A stretch of DNA of 64,000 nt from G965207335 sp965222825 (lineage in GTDB: Bacteria; Pseudomonadota; Gammaproteobacteria; PS1; Pseudothioglobaceae), in contig OZ244964.1 of assembly GCA_965222825.1 (NCBI GenBank), forward strand, positions 1,302,001-1,366,000, written 5' to 3'. Made by a program: the position numbers and the translations under genes. This document shows, piece after piece, positions 54,536 to 64,000 of the stretch. Position 1 is the stretch's first letter. Each line of letters begins with the position of its first letter. The notes beneath the pieces were generated by a model. It was not told the DNA's origin. It saw only the letters and a program-made list of their open reading frames with translations, and did no database searches.

Positions 54536-57500
54536 TGGTATTGATAAGTTGTGCTTGGGCTTAGGTTGGTATCTTTATAACTAACAGCTGAGCCAATAGT
54601 AAAACTAGCCGTAGTTCTACTAGCTATCTCAGTATAAATATTACTTTGTATTGCACTATAAAGACGATAATAGTTTATTGCAGTAGTAGTTGCCCATACT
54701 ATATTAATTGTGCTACTTATTTGGGCTGTGGCTGTTGGTGCGTTTGGTATAACTGCTATTTTTATCAGCATAACACTAGTAGCGGCACTTATATTATTAG
54801 CAACATCAGTTGCGGTGGCATAAACTGTAATATTACCATCTACTAAACTGCTTAAACTAATAGCATTAATAGTCCAAGTGCCTGTATTATCGGCTATGAC
54901 TGTTGTTGCAACTGAGGTATTACTAGCATCACTAAATATAATATTAACACTACTACTTGCTTCTGCACTGCCTGTTGCTGTTAGTGTTGTTATCTCATTC
55001 GCATTAATAATATTATCACCTGCAATAGTGCTAATAGTTGGTGTTAGTGAGATAGTATCTTTGGTTATTATGGTGTTAGTAGTAGCACTTATATTGAGCG
55101 CAATATCAGTTGCACTTGCATAAATAGTAATATTACCATCTGCTAGGTTGCTTAAATCAATATTATTAATAGTCCAAGTGCCTAAGTTATTAGTTATAGT
55201 TGTTGTTAAAGATGAATTATTATTTATATCACTAAATATTACAGTAACACTACTACCTGCTTCTGCACTGCCTGTTAGTGTTAGTGCGTTTATCTCATTC
55301 GCATTAATAATATTATCACCTGTAATAGCACTAATAGTTAGAATCGCTATTATTGTATCTTTGGTTATTATGGTGCTAGTAGTAGCATTTACATTAACAG
55401 AAATATAAGTTGTAGTTGCGTTAATAGTAATAGTGCCATCTGCTAGGTTGCTTAAATCAATATTATTAATAGTCCAAGTACCTAAGTTATTAGTTATAGT
55501 TGTTGTTGAAAATGAATTATTATTTGTATCACTAAATATAATATTAACACTACTACCTGCTTCTGCACTGCCTGTTAGTGTTAGAGAGCTTATCTCACTG
55601 GCATTAATAATATCATCATTTGTTGTTAAGGTAAATGATGGTAGTGATGTAGCAGTAATAATAATACTATTACTAATATTACTACCATCAATAGTATCAA
55701 CAGCAGTTATTAGTGCTGTGCCAGCAATAGCTACTGTATATATGGTAGTTGCACCAGTAGTTATTAATAATGTGCCTGCACCACTTGTTATTGTTATATT
55801 TGTATTTGTGCTAGCATTATTTATAGTTAGTGTAGTTATGGCACTACTGCCCGCAATAAAAAATAAATCATCAACAGTATTAAAACTAAAAATAACTGCT
55901 CTAATAGTTACTGAACTAGATGCAGAGCCTCTATTTGTTAGGGTAGCATAAGAAGTAATAATAACCTGACCTTCAATATTAATTTTAGATGTAGCTGTTA
56001 TACTTGTAGTGCCAGTAGTAGTATTAATCACGCTAGTGTTACTTAGCGTTAGTGTTGTGCCACTATCATTAGTGTTAAATACAATACTACTAGGGCTGGT
56101 TATTAGATTATTATTGCTATCTCTTAACTCGGCAGTTATAGTAGCAGTAGTTGGTCTTGATGCTACTAGCATAGTTTTATCTGCACTAAGTGCTACACTA
56201 GCTAGACTGCCATGAGTTATGGTAAAAGTAAGTGTGGCAATTAATACTCCATCAGCATAAACCAATATATCCTCTGTGCCTGCTTGATAAGCTATATAAG
56301 TTAGACTAGCAAAACTACCATTAAAATTACTAATACTAATAGTCGCACCCAAAGTAGAGCTACTAGTAGTAATGCTGCTAGCACTAGATATAGCACCATA
56401 ACTATCTATTATACTAATATCAAAAATAGAGGTATCATCTGCTGTTACTATGGTGTTGCCACCTGTAATAGTTGAGCCACGCACAAATGCACTACTATCA
56501 GCAGTAACATCAAAGTTAATAGTAGCATAAGTAATTTGTGAGTTAGCACTTAGGCTAACTACTACTGTAGCAGAGCCTGTAAAGTTAATATCAGGTGTAT
56601 AGATAATATCAGTTGTGCCAGTATCTGCACCTGGATTTGCACTGCTAAATGTTGTTGAGCCATTTGCAGAGTTTATAACCTCCCAAGATACAATATCACC
56701 ATCTAAGTCAAAACCAGATAGAGTGGCTATGGTGCCAGGTGTGCCTTGGCTTAGATTATTGCCAATTATGGTGGTGGCTGCACTAAGACCATTGGGGAAT
56801 TCGTAAAGTTGTCTTTTAAGGCTGTTTTCTCCAACAACAACATATAACTTATTAAAATTACCATCAATATCATTAATTATTACTCTAGCAGAACTATCGC
56901 TAGTATCACTTGGAATATGGTTATTAGGTTGTTGTCCTCCAAAAGTAGTAATATTTGCCCAAGGTAGTGCTGGGTAGCCAGGGACTATGTTATTAACAGT
57001 ATCAGAGGTAATAATATGACGAATATTATTATTATTATCTAATAGATTAAATGCCTCACCAACGCCACTAGCAACCAAACCAATCCATACTTCATCAGTA
57101 TTTCCACCATCAACATTAAACTCAAAAGTTCCAGATGCAAAACTAATTTCTTGTTCTGTATCTGGCACGAATAAATGTCCTCCTAATGCAGTGTTTATTG
57201 TTGTATCATCTCCATTAAACCCAGCATTTGTTGATTGAGCGTATAAACTACCACCAAATACTGATACACTTACAATACGACTATCAAACTCTGCTGTAAT
57301 AACAGGGTCATTATTTGCCTCGCTTATATTAACGCTAATTGTTTTACTTACTGAGTTATTATTGCTATCGGTTAGGGTTATAATAATAGCACCTGTGCTC
57401 GTAGTATCTGGGATGATGTAAAATAAAGTGTAGCAGTGCTGGGGGTGCTACTTAGTGTTTTAGACACCATAACACTAGTAGTTGAAAATGATACTACTGG

Positions 57501-57737
57501 GGCTGGATTAGTGCTAAATATATTACCAGTAGTTGTTATGCTAAAAGCACTAAACTCATTATCAGCATCAGTAATATTAGTAATATCTATTTGATGTCTT
57601 ATAGTATTTGAGGCGTTTTCTTCTAAACTAATGCTAGTTGTTGCTAGGTTAAATGTTGGTGTTACTGCACCTGCTAAGCCTAGCCACAAAAACACTACAC
57701 TAAATATAAAAACCTTAATTATTTTAAATAATTTCAT
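54115..57737 (-). pseudogene. Large secreted Ig-like/FN3/dockerin-like surface protein, frameshifted
   Basis: Two overlapping frames make one gene of about 1200 codons. The first starts ATG 57737 with a signal peptide (IIKVFIFSVVFLWLGLAGA) and a cadherin-like start (SISLEENASNT). At an A4/T4 run (57420-57423) the frame must shift by one base to continue into the frame that is open to 54115 (through NNDPVITAEFDSR). A single lost base explains it. The rest has two segments resembling the invasin Ig region, three near-identical Ig-like repeats ending in TWTINNIDLSNLADG, a fibronectin III-like domain and the dockerin-like module shared with the cadherin-repeat protein. It could be inactive, phase-variable, or a sequencing error; a second protein of 1017 residues could start at GTG 57168 but would have no signal peptide. 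Confidence 0.8.
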
Positions 57738-57834
57738 TACTATTGTATTAACTAATATAGTTATATATTTTAATATAAAAAAACTACTTTATTGAACTTT
57801 TAATAATTATCTTCCAAGTATTTTTTTAGATGGG

Positions 57835-59148
57835 CTACATAGTATCTAAATATTGCACAACTTTTTTAAACTCGTCTCCTCTGTTATTAAAATCGCTAAA
57901 CATATCAAAGCTAGCACAGGCAGGGGATAATAAAATAACACCCTTGGTAATAGATTTTTTTGCTAATTGCACTGCATTTAACATTGAGTTTGCGTATATG
58001 GTTTTATCAGCACTAAATAAACTACCTATTATCTTTTTTGCTTTGCCTATTATAATAATTTTATCAAATACCTGATTTACCTTATTAGCAAGGGCTTGAT
58101 AATCTTCTTGTTTTGGTATACCTCCTAGTATGATTGCTAGTTTTTGCTGGCGATATTTATTTAATATCGCATCTACCGCTGCTATTGTTGCTGTGGTATT
58201 AGTAGCCTTAGAGTCATTATAATAAATATTATCAGTGGCATTAATAATTTCTAAACGGTGTTTTACAGGGGTAAATTGTTTTATGGCTAAGATCATATTA
58301 TCAACACTAAAATTTAATTTATAGCCTACGGTTAAAGACGCTAAAATATTATATATGTTATGCTCGCCTATTAACTTAGTATCATCTTCTGACATCAAAA
58401 TGGTATCGCCTTGTAGTAAAAAACGCGTATTATGACAAACTACACTACCAAATTGCTCCGTGTGTTTAGGTATATTTAAGCCATAAGTTGTATTTATCAC
58501 AAATTCTTTAGGGATAAATTCTGCATCACTAGGGGCTATTTTTATCTTACTATATTGATAAATACTTAACTTGGAATTTATATAGTCATTAAAATTATTA
58601 TATCTATCTAAGTGGTCTGGGCTAATGTTTAATACTAGGGCTATTGCTAAATTGATATTGTGTAAATAATCTAGTTGATAACTTGATAATTCTAAAATAT
58701 ATAGTTCAACATCATCGGCTAAAATATCAAGTGCTGGAGTGCCTATATTGCCAGCTTTTGCTACTTTAATTTTTTCATATTCTGCCATATAAGCAATTAA
58801 ATGCACTACACTAGATTTACCGTTAGAGCCAGTTATAGCAACTATTGGGGCTTTGGCGTATTGAGCAAATATATCTATATCACTAATTATAGGTATATTA
58901 TTTTGTTGTAGTTTTATTATAAATTTATTATCTTTGGCAATTCCCGGGCTAATAATTGCTCGTTTGATATTATTAAAGTTAATATCAGTAGTTAAACCAC
59001 AATAATTATAACTAGGATTATATGCTAAACATTGAGTTAATAACTTTGGTTGTTTATCGTCATCGGCTATGGTAAAATTAATATTATTTTTAGCAAAAAA
59101 TTTTGCAACTGATAGCCCTGTTTTACCAATACCAAAAATTAATTGCAT
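57835..59148 (-). CDS. murD: UDP-N-acetylmuramoylalanine--D-glutamate ligase MurD
   Basis: This 437-residue cytoplasmic peptidoglycan-precursor ligase has IFGIGKTGLSVAKFF at the N-terminus, the ATP-binding VAITGSNGKSSVVHLI near residue 104 (GKS in place of the common GKT), LNISPDHLDRY, KHRLEII, and YNDSKATNTTATIAA near 312. It stands alone rather than within a dcw cluster. Confidence 0.96.
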   Translation of the reverse strand: MQLIFGIGKTGLSVAKFFAKNNINFTIADDDKQPKLLTQCLAYNPSYNYCGLTTDINFNNIKRAIISPGIAKDNKFIIKLQQNNIPIISDIDIFAQYAKAPIVAITGSNGKSSVVHLIAYMAEYEKIKVAKAGNIGTPALDILADDVELYILELSSYQLDYLHNINLAIALVLNISPDHLDRYNNFNDYINSKLSIYQYSKIKIAPSDAEFIPKEFVINTTYGLNIPKHTEQFGSVVCHNTRFLLQGDTILMSEDDTKLIGEHNIYNILASLTVGYKLNFSVDNMILAIKQFTPVKHRLEIINATDNIYYNDSKATNTTATIAAVDAILNKYRQQKLAIILGGIPKQEDYQALANKVNQVFDKIIIIGKAKKIIGSLFSADKTIYANSMLNAVQLAKKSITKGVILLSPACASFDMFSDFNNRGDEFKKVVQYLDTM

Positions 59149-59203
59149 TTTTTACTTGTTTTTTTGTTAAAAAAAGGTTATATTTTACACTTTAAACAAT
59201 AAA

Positions 59204-59363
59204 AGACCACTGCATAGATGAAAGTGTGAAGTAAAAAATGTCCAAAAATATCTCTGCTTGAGGCAAAAAATGTAGTTAATACGCCTGTCTTGACAAGTTT
59301 TTTAACAAAAAGCAGAGTTATTTTTAGCTTTTTGACGAGTGCTTTTGTCTATGCAGTGGTCTC
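59204..59363. repeat. MITE-like dispersed repeat, family B, short complete copy
   Basis: The 160-bp element has the left end AGACCACTGCATAGATGAAA and the inverted right end CTTTTGTCTATGCAGTGGTC. The interior reads TTGAGGCAAAAAATG, TACGCCTGTCTTGACAAG and TTTTTAGCTTTTTGACGAG, matching the long copy at 8599-8893 in reverse. Flanks contain AATAAA on both sides. It sits between the divergent murD and yccA genes, 10 bases before the yccA ATG. Confidence 0.8.
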
Positions 59364-59373
59364 AAATAAAATT

Positions 59374-60033
59374 ATGAATACAAAAACTCAAACATTAGAA
59401 ATTGTAATTGAAAAAAATAAAGTGCTAAGAGATACCTATAAATTACTCTCAGCAACATTATTTTTTAGCGGTTTAATGGCTTATTTGTCGTTAGCACTTA
59501 ATATTGCTCCATTTGGTATTTTAATAACTCTTGTTGGCTATTTTGGGCTATTATTTTTGACATATAAGTTAAAAAACTCAGTATGGGGCATATTATCAGT
59601 ATTTGCCTTAACTGGTTTTATGGGATTAACCTTAGGACCTATTATTAACTTATATATAAGTAATTTTACTAATGGTAGTCAATTAGTTGCAATGTCTATG
59701 GTAGGAACAGCAACTATTTTTATTACCCTATCATTGTATGCCGTTATTACTAAAAAAGATTTTAGTGGCTTGGCTAATTTTTTAACAGTTGGTATTATTG
59801 TGGCTTTTTTAGCTGGCTTGGCTAGTATATTTTTTAATATTCCAGCACTTTCTCTTGCGGTATCATCTGCTTTTATATTGTTAATGAGTGGTTTAATTTT
59901 ATACCAAACAAGTGCAATTATAAACGGTGGCGAAAGAAGCTATATTCTAGCAACAGTAACACTATTTGTTAGCATTTACAATTTATTTTTAAGTTTATTG
60001 CAAATATTAGGGGTATTTAGTGGCGAAGACTAA
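59374..60033 (+). CDS. yccA: YccA, Bax inhibitor-1 family inner-membrane protein
   Basis: This 219-residue membrane protein has seven predicted helices. Start ATG 59374 (MNTKTQTLEIVIEKNKVLRDTYK) fits the E. coli YccA length; a TTG 28 codons upstream would lie in the repeat element and is rejected. LITLVGYFGLLFLTYKLKNS, LTGFMGLTLGPIINLY and YQTSAIINGGERSYILATV align well with E. coli YccA, a modulator of the FtsH protease. Two bases separate it from rppH. Confidence 0.92.
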   Translation: MNTKTQTLEIVIEKNKVLRDTYKLLSATLFFSGLMAYLSLALNIAPFGILITLVGYFGLLFLTYKLKNSVWGILSVFALTGFMGLTLGPIINLYISNFTNGSQLVAMSMVGTATIFITLSLYAVITKKDFSGLANFLTVGIIVAFLAGLASIFFNIPALSLAVSSAFILLMSGLILYQTSAIINGGERSYILATVTLFVSIYNLFLSLLQILGVFSGED

Positions 60034-60035
60034 TA

Positions 60036-60566
60036 ATGATAGACGAAGAAGGTTATAGGAGCGGTGTTGGTATAGTTATCAATAATAATGATAAAGTATT
60101 TTTAGCAAAACGCTTTGGTGAGGATTCTTGGCAATTTCCCCAAGGTGGCATAAAATATGGTGAAAATGATTTGGATGCTTTGTTTCGCGAACTATATGAA
60201 GAAGTTGGGTTAAGTAACAAAGATGTTAAACTTATTGCTAAAACTCCAAAATGGCTTCGTTATGATTTGCCTAACAAGTATATTCGCAAAAATAAATATC
60301 GTGTTTGCATTGGACAAAAGCAAGTTTGGTATTTATTGTCGTTAATTGTAGCTGATAGTAATATTAATTTAAGCCTACATACCAATATTGAGTTTGATAA
60401 TTGGCAGTGGGTTGATTATTGGAGTCCTATTGATAGGATAATTTATTTTAAAAAGAATATTTACGAAGATGTGTTAAAAGTTTTAGCGCCTGTGGTTTTT
60501 AACAATAACCATAAAATTCCAAAATATTATAATCGTCCCCTAAAATGCTCAGCAATTATTCTATAA
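60036..60566 (+). CDS. rppH: RNA 5'-pyrophosphohydrolase RppH
   Basis: This 176-residue Nudix hydrolase converts 5'-triphosphate mRNA ends to monophosphate and so starts decay. It begins MIDEEGYRSGVGIV and has WQFPQGGIKYGENDLDALFR followed by ELYEEVGL, which is the complete Nudix box. The length fits RppH of gammaproteobacteria. Its end overlaps the next gene by 22 bases in another frame. Confidence 0.96.
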   Translation: MIDEEGYRSGVGIVINNNDKVFLAKRFGEDSWQFPQGGIKYGENDLDALFRELYEEVGLSNKDVKLIAKTPKWLRYDLPNKYIRKNKYRVCIGQKQVWYLLSLIVADSNINLSLHTNIEFDNWQWVDYWSPIDRIIYFKKNIYEDVLKVLAPVVFNNNHKIPKYYNRPLKCSAIIL

Positions 60567-61276
60567 TTAAATTTTGGCTAATTTTTGTTATAAGTTTTAG
60601 TGTAAATTCTGCCCTAGAATTTAGCAGCGGTAATAAACAAAATACCTTATTAGAATTATTTACCTCAGAGGGTTGTAGTAGTTGTCCGCCTGCTGATAAA
60701 TGGCTATCACTACTTAAAAATAATAATAGATTATTTAAAGAAATTATTCCCTTAGCATTCCATGTAGATTACTGGGATTCTTTGGGTTGGGAGGATAAAT
60801 ATGCCTCTAAAAAAAATAGTATGCGTCAATATCAATACAAGTATTTAGATAGAATCTCTAGCGTATATACCCCCGGTGTAGTAGAAAATGGTAAAGAGTC
60901 TCGTAAATGGTATTATGGCATACAAAATAAAAACACTAATATAACTGGCAAACTTAGTGCTAGGATTGATAATAATAAATTAAATGTGAACTTTGCAAAT
61001 ATAAAAAAAGATAAAGGCATTATTCTCAATGTAGCTATTTTAGGTGTTGATATAGTATCAGAAGTAGAAGCAGGAGAAAATGCTGATACTACCTTAGAGC
61101 ATGATTTTATAGTCTTAACCCATAGACAATATTCAGGTAATGATAACAAAACAAAACAACGCTGGGACCTAGCATTACCAAAAGCCAAAATTAGTGCTCC
61201 TAAATATGCTATTGCTATTTGGATTAGCACTGTATATGATTTAAAGCCTATTCAGGCAACAGGTGCTTGGCTTTAA
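60545..61276 (+). CDS. DUF1223 secreted thioredoxin-like protein
   Basis: The protein has 243 residues with an N-terminal signal peptide (IIKFWLIFVISFSVNSALE). The DUF1223 signature is present: LLELFTSEGCSSCPPADKWL with a CxxC pair near residues 40-43, FHVDYWDSLGWEDKYAS near 75, and YTPGVVENGK. It is probably periplasmic with a thioredoxin-like fold; the substrate is not known. Its start overlaps rppH, which suggests translational coupling. Confidence 0.9.
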   Translation: MLSNYSIIKFWLIFVISFSVNSALEFSSGNKQNTLLELFTSEGCSSCPPADKWLSLLKNNNRLFKEIIPLAFHVDYWDSLGWEDKYASKKNSMRQYQYKYLDRISSVYTPGVVENGKESRKWYYGIQNKNTNITGKLSARIDNNKLNVNFANIKKDKGIILNVAILGVDIVSEVEAGENADTTLEHDFIVLTHRQYSGNDNKTKQRWDLALPKAKISAPKYAIAIWISTVYDLKPIQATGAWL

Positions 61277-61350
61277 ATTAACAACGGAACAGGGTCTGCC
61301 TATTCTTGTGTTTTTATCTGTTATAACAATCAAAAAATAGGAGTAATAAA

Positions 61351-62079
61351 ATGTCTTGGTTAGGTGCTGGAATTGGTGCTGGAATTGGATTTGCAATAGG
61401 AGGACCAATTGGTGCAGGTATCGGAATGTGGCTGGGTAGTTCCATAAGTAATAGTGCTAGAAAAAACATAACTGTAGAAAAAGAAAATCAAACATTATTT
61501 TTTGTATTACTTTTTTCAATGCTAGGAAAAATAGCAAAATCAGACGGTATTATCTCTAGCGAAGAAATAAACGCTGTTACTAATTTTATGGATGAAATGA
61601 ATTTAGATAACGAGGATAAAAAAGCCGCTATAACTATTTTTAATAATTCAAAAAATGATAAGTATTCCATTTATGAATACGCAGATCAATACAAATATAA
61701 TGCCGATATACAAGCAAGAGAGATGATATATGCAATGCTTTGGAAGATAGCTTATTCTGATGGGCTAATACACCCAAAAGAAGATATTATTTTGCAAAAA
61801 ATTGTCTCCCATTTAGGTCTTAACAATGATACTTATGATAACTTTAAGGCAGAATTATTGGGTATAGATAAAAACATAAACTCCCATTATAAGTTACTTG
61901 AATGCCTTAGTAGTGATACTAATGATAAAATTAAGCAGAATTATAAGCGTATTATAGCTAGATACCACCCTGATAAAATACAATCCAAAGGATTACCTAA
62001 GGAATTTATCATATTTGCTAATGAGCAAGCAAAAAAAGTTAATGTAGCGTATGATGCTATAAAAAAATCTAGACTTTAG
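61351..62079 (+). CDS. TerB-DnaJ protein, DjlA-like co-chaperone
   Basis: This 242-residue protein starts with a glycine-zipper helix (GAGIGAGIGFAIGGPIGAGI) likely to sit in the inner membrane. A TerB/TerD-like helical domain follows (about 45-160, with GKIAKSDGIISSEEI and KIAYSDGLIHPKEDI), then a C-terminal J domain (about 175-242) with the HPD motif in ARYHPDKIQS. The domain order matches DjlA, a membrane DnaJ-type partner of DnaK. The J domain lacks some typical N-terminal residues (HYKLLECLSS). Confidence 0.88.
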   Translation: MSWLGAGIGAGIGFAIGGPIGAGIGMWLGSSISNSARKNITVEKENQTLFFVLLFSMLGKIAKSDGIISSEEINAVTNFMDEMNLDNEDKKAAITIFNNSKNDKYSIYEYADQYKYNADIQAREMIYAMLWKIAYSDGLIHPKEDIILQKIVSHLGLNNDTYDNFKAELLGIDKNINSHYKLLECLSSDTNDKIKQNYKRIIARYHPDKIQSKGLPKEFIIFANEQAKKVNVAYDAIKKSRL

Positions 62080-62107
62080 TAATTAAAAATAAGCAAGCCT
62101 TACTTAT

Positions 62108-63349
62108 TTAAAATTTATGTTTAAATATTTTTAATTTTTGTTTTAAAATTATTTTAGCGTCTTCAACACTAGGTTGGTTGTAAGTATTTATATTTAATAA
62201 ATGTCCTACAAGTGAGGTAAGAAGTTCAAAATAATAAATTAATTGCCCTATATTAGACTCATCTTGGGCTTCTAGTTCAATAACATCAATAGCAATATCA
62301 CCATAATTTGTTAAAAATTCTATAGTTGCGTCTGCTTGCATATTTATTAGTTGTGAAAATGAGATATTGTTTAATATATCAGCACCAAGTAATTTATCTA
62401 GTTTAGTATTTGGGGTAATATTTTGATTATCATAGCTTTTTAACTTAATAAAACTAACACTTTTATCCCTCTTACCTTGTGCTAATAGTTGCAAAAATGA
62501 GTGCTGGTCTTTGGGACCTATTAGGCCTATTGGCGTTAATCCAACATTAGTATTGCTATTTTTTTGTAATTTAGCTAAACTTTCTCCCCATAATTGCACA
62601 AACCAGTTATTAAAAAAGTGCAATGATTGACTATAACAAAAAACTACATTAATATTAATATAATTAGCATGTTTAGCATAATAATAAGATTTTTTTAACA
62701 GAGTATCACAGATATAACCATTATTAAAAAAACTATCTTTAATAATTTTTGCACCTAATAATATTTTGTCTATATTTATACCAACTAAGGCTAGTGGCAC
62801 TAAACCTACTGCACTTAGGACAGAAAATCTACCACTAATATTTGTATCTATTGTCAAATAATTTGCTGATATATCTTTTGCGTATATTATTAATTTAGAA
62901 TTTTTATCACTAATAAAACTAAATGGCTGATAATCTAGGTTATAAGTTTTTATTTTTGCTAATAGGTATTTATAAAGTGCTATTACCTCAATAGTGTTGC
63001 CTGATTTGCTAATTACTACAAAATGAGTTTTATAAAAATCTAACTTAGAGCAAATATTATCTATATCTATGGGATTTGTGCTATCTAAGAAATGTAATTT
63101 TCTAGTTATTATATGGGTAGTTTTTAAAAATTCATAAATAGCCTGTGCCCCTAAACTACTACCACCTATACCAATTACTACTACAAACTCAATATCAGGC
63201 TGCCTGTTTATAATATTTTTTATATGTTTTTTTATAGGCTTAGTATTTTGTTCTGCAAGCGAATAATGACCAATATTTGTGCTTTCATTTTTAATAGCAT
63301 CTAAGGCATCTTGTTTAAAATCACTATCAAAAAATAGTTTGTTTATCAT
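62108..63349 (-). CDS. pgi: Glucose-6-phosphate isomerase
   Basis: This 413-residue cytoplasmic enzyme interconverts glucose and fructose 6-phosphate. VVIGIGGSSLGAQAIYEFL near residue 57, VVISKSGNTIEVI near 113, SGRFSVLSAVGLVPLALVG near 170, and QLWGESLAKLQ near 252 are family motifs. It is shorter than the E. coli enzyme (549) and nearer the compact type. It is convergent with the djlA-like gene. Confidence 0.94.
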   Translation of the reverse strand: MINKLFFDSDFKQDALDAIKNESTNIGHYSLAEQNTKPIKKHIKNIINRQPDIEFVVVIGIGGSSLGAQAIYEFLKTTHIITRKLHFLDSTNPIDIDNICSKLDFYKTHFVVISKSGNTIEVIALYKYLLAKIKTYNLDYQPFSFISDKNSKLIIYAKDISANYLTIDTNISGRFSVLSAVGLVPLALVGINIDKILLGAKIIKDSFFNNGYICDTLLKKSYYYAKHANYININVVFCYSQSLHFFNNWFVQLWGESLAKLQKNSNTNVGLTPIGLIGPKDQHSFLQLLAQGKRDKSVSFIKLKSYDNQNITPNTKLDKLLGADILNNISFSQLINMQADATIEFLTNYGDIAIDVIELEAQDESNIGQLIYYFELLTSLVGHLLNINTYNQPSVEDAKIILKQKLKIFKHKF

Positions 63350-63538
63350 AATAATTACTGCCTTTTTAAAACATTTAACTTACAGATTAGAGTATTTTTT
63401 AACCTCTCTTATAACGCTAAAATTTTAACAGTCAAAAACCCTAAATCACGCACCATATTTATAATAACTAAATATTATAATCATATCTGTAGGTAAGTTT
63501 TATGGATTTATAATTTTTTGAATATAGTCAAATAATTT

Positions 63539-64000
63539 TTACAATTTTGTTTTGGTTTCTAAAATCAAATCAAACAAGGTTTTAAATCCATCAAAATTTG
63601 ATTTATCAAAATTATCTTTTTTGCATTCTTCGGTAAACTTAACTTTATTAAACTTACCCTTTAAATCTTGAAAAGTTTGGATATTTTTATCAAAATGTTT
63701 TTTCAATACTTCTATTGGAAAATAGTCTTCCACCTCAAAATTTGACTGTTCAAACTTATCTTTTTTAGGATATAGATGTATGTGAATATTATTTATAGTT
63801 TTGCCTTTAAAGTCCTTCTTTTTAGTATCAATATCTAATACATTTTTAATGCATCCATATCCAGTATCATCACTATCAAAAAACGCAATAATTGTTTGCC
63901 CTTTTTTTGGTGTTAGTTCTTCAGTAACCTTTTTAAAAGTATCTGTATCTGTACCGCCTAGCCATAAAAAATTAAAATCTAAATCTTTGTATTTTGGGTT
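63539..64000 (-). CDS. C-terminal part of TOPRIM-containing (OLD-like) protein
   Basis: The reverse-strand frame is open from the window end to the stop at 63539, so 153 C-terminal residues are visible; a GTG inside it (63733) is not a likely start. WLGGTDTDTFKK, TIIAFFDSDDTGYG and VEDYFPIEVLKKHF are the pattern of the TOPRIM domain at the C-terminus of OLD-like AAA ATPase nucleases and related proteins: conserved Asp-x-Asp after a hydrophobic strand, then an ED-Y/L-P segment. Such proteins are often phage-defence nucleases. The ATPase part, if present, lies beyond the window, so the family is uncertain. Confidence 0.6.
   Translation of the reverse strand, partial: NPKYKDLDFNFLWLGGTDTDTFKKVTEELTPKKGQTIIAFFDSDDTGYGCIKNVLDIDTKKKDFKGKTINNIHIHLYPKKDKFEQSNFEVEDYFPIEVLKKHFDKNIQTFQDLKGKFNKVKFTEECKKDNFDKSNFDGFKTLFDLILETKTKL

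Noticed and set aside
54233..56806. Several plus-strand frames opposite the second surface protein
   Set aside because: They are antisense to repetitive low-complexity Ig-like coding sequence, with Leu/Val-rich products and no supporting start signals.
59290..59373. Longer N-terminus for YccA from TTG 59290
   Set aside because: These codons belong to the family B element; the ATG at 59374 gives the E. coli YccA length and start.

Overview
The window is strongly AT-rich DNA (about 30% GC by eye). It looks like the chromosome of a low-GC gammaproteobacterium, possibly from a sulfur-oxidising, host-associated lineage. The gammaproteobacterial assignment rests on gene content and order: yhdP next to tldD, fis next to purH, a serC-pheA-hisC-tyrA-aroA block, rppH, yccA, kdsD, miaB, and nlpD- and djlA-like genes. 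The sulfur link rests on tusA followed by a DsrE2-type gene and on a cysteine dioxygenase/decarboxylase pair. The lineage is an inference; there is no rRNA here to settle it.

Layout. Positions 1-2205 hold the 3' part of an Ig-like-repeat surface protein. Then come htpG, an AddA/RecB-like helicase-nuclease, and a decarboxylase plus cysteine dioxygenase pair that could make hypotaurine. Positions 10.4-27.6 kb form an accessory block: a giant secreted cadherin-repeat protein with 17 essentially identical 97-residue repeats; six identical tandem genes for a 76-residue nitrile-hydratase-leader-like (NHLP) peptide, each with its own promoter-like region; a terminator; and four export genes (TolC-like, HlyD-like, C39-peptidase ABC exporter, second NHLM-type ABC protein). 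No RiPP-modifying enzyme is visible, and the six peptides end where the leader of this family normally ends, so they have no recognisable core. This is the most unusual system in the window.

Positions 27.6-35.2 kb carry tldD, a short yhdP-like gene, a cytochrome c5-like gene, an S49 peptidase and a BtuB-like TonB receptor. Positions 35.2-45.8 kb form one long co-directional run: serC, serA-like, pheA, hisC, tyrA, aroA, then a DedA-like gene, an nlpD-like gene, mscS and miaB. Next come tusA-dsrE2, nadB, a low-molecular-weight phosphatase, kdsD, def, fis, a small gene, purH with an unusual N-terminal extension, a cold-shock gene and thiS. A second large surface protein (54.1-57.7 kb, reverse strand) shares its C-terminal dockerin-like module almost base for base with the cadherin protein, but a single-base frameshift breaks it near its start. 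murD, yccA, rppH, a DUF1223 gene, a TerB-DnaJ gene and pgi follow. The window ends inside a gene with a TOPRIM-like C-terminus.

At least two related families of short elements with terminal inverted repeats (MITE-like) are scattered through the intergenic spaces. They often sit directly upstream of start codons, and in one case one runs into the 3' end of a gene. A third short family has two inverted copies. No transposase, tRNA, rRNA or CRISPR array was seen.
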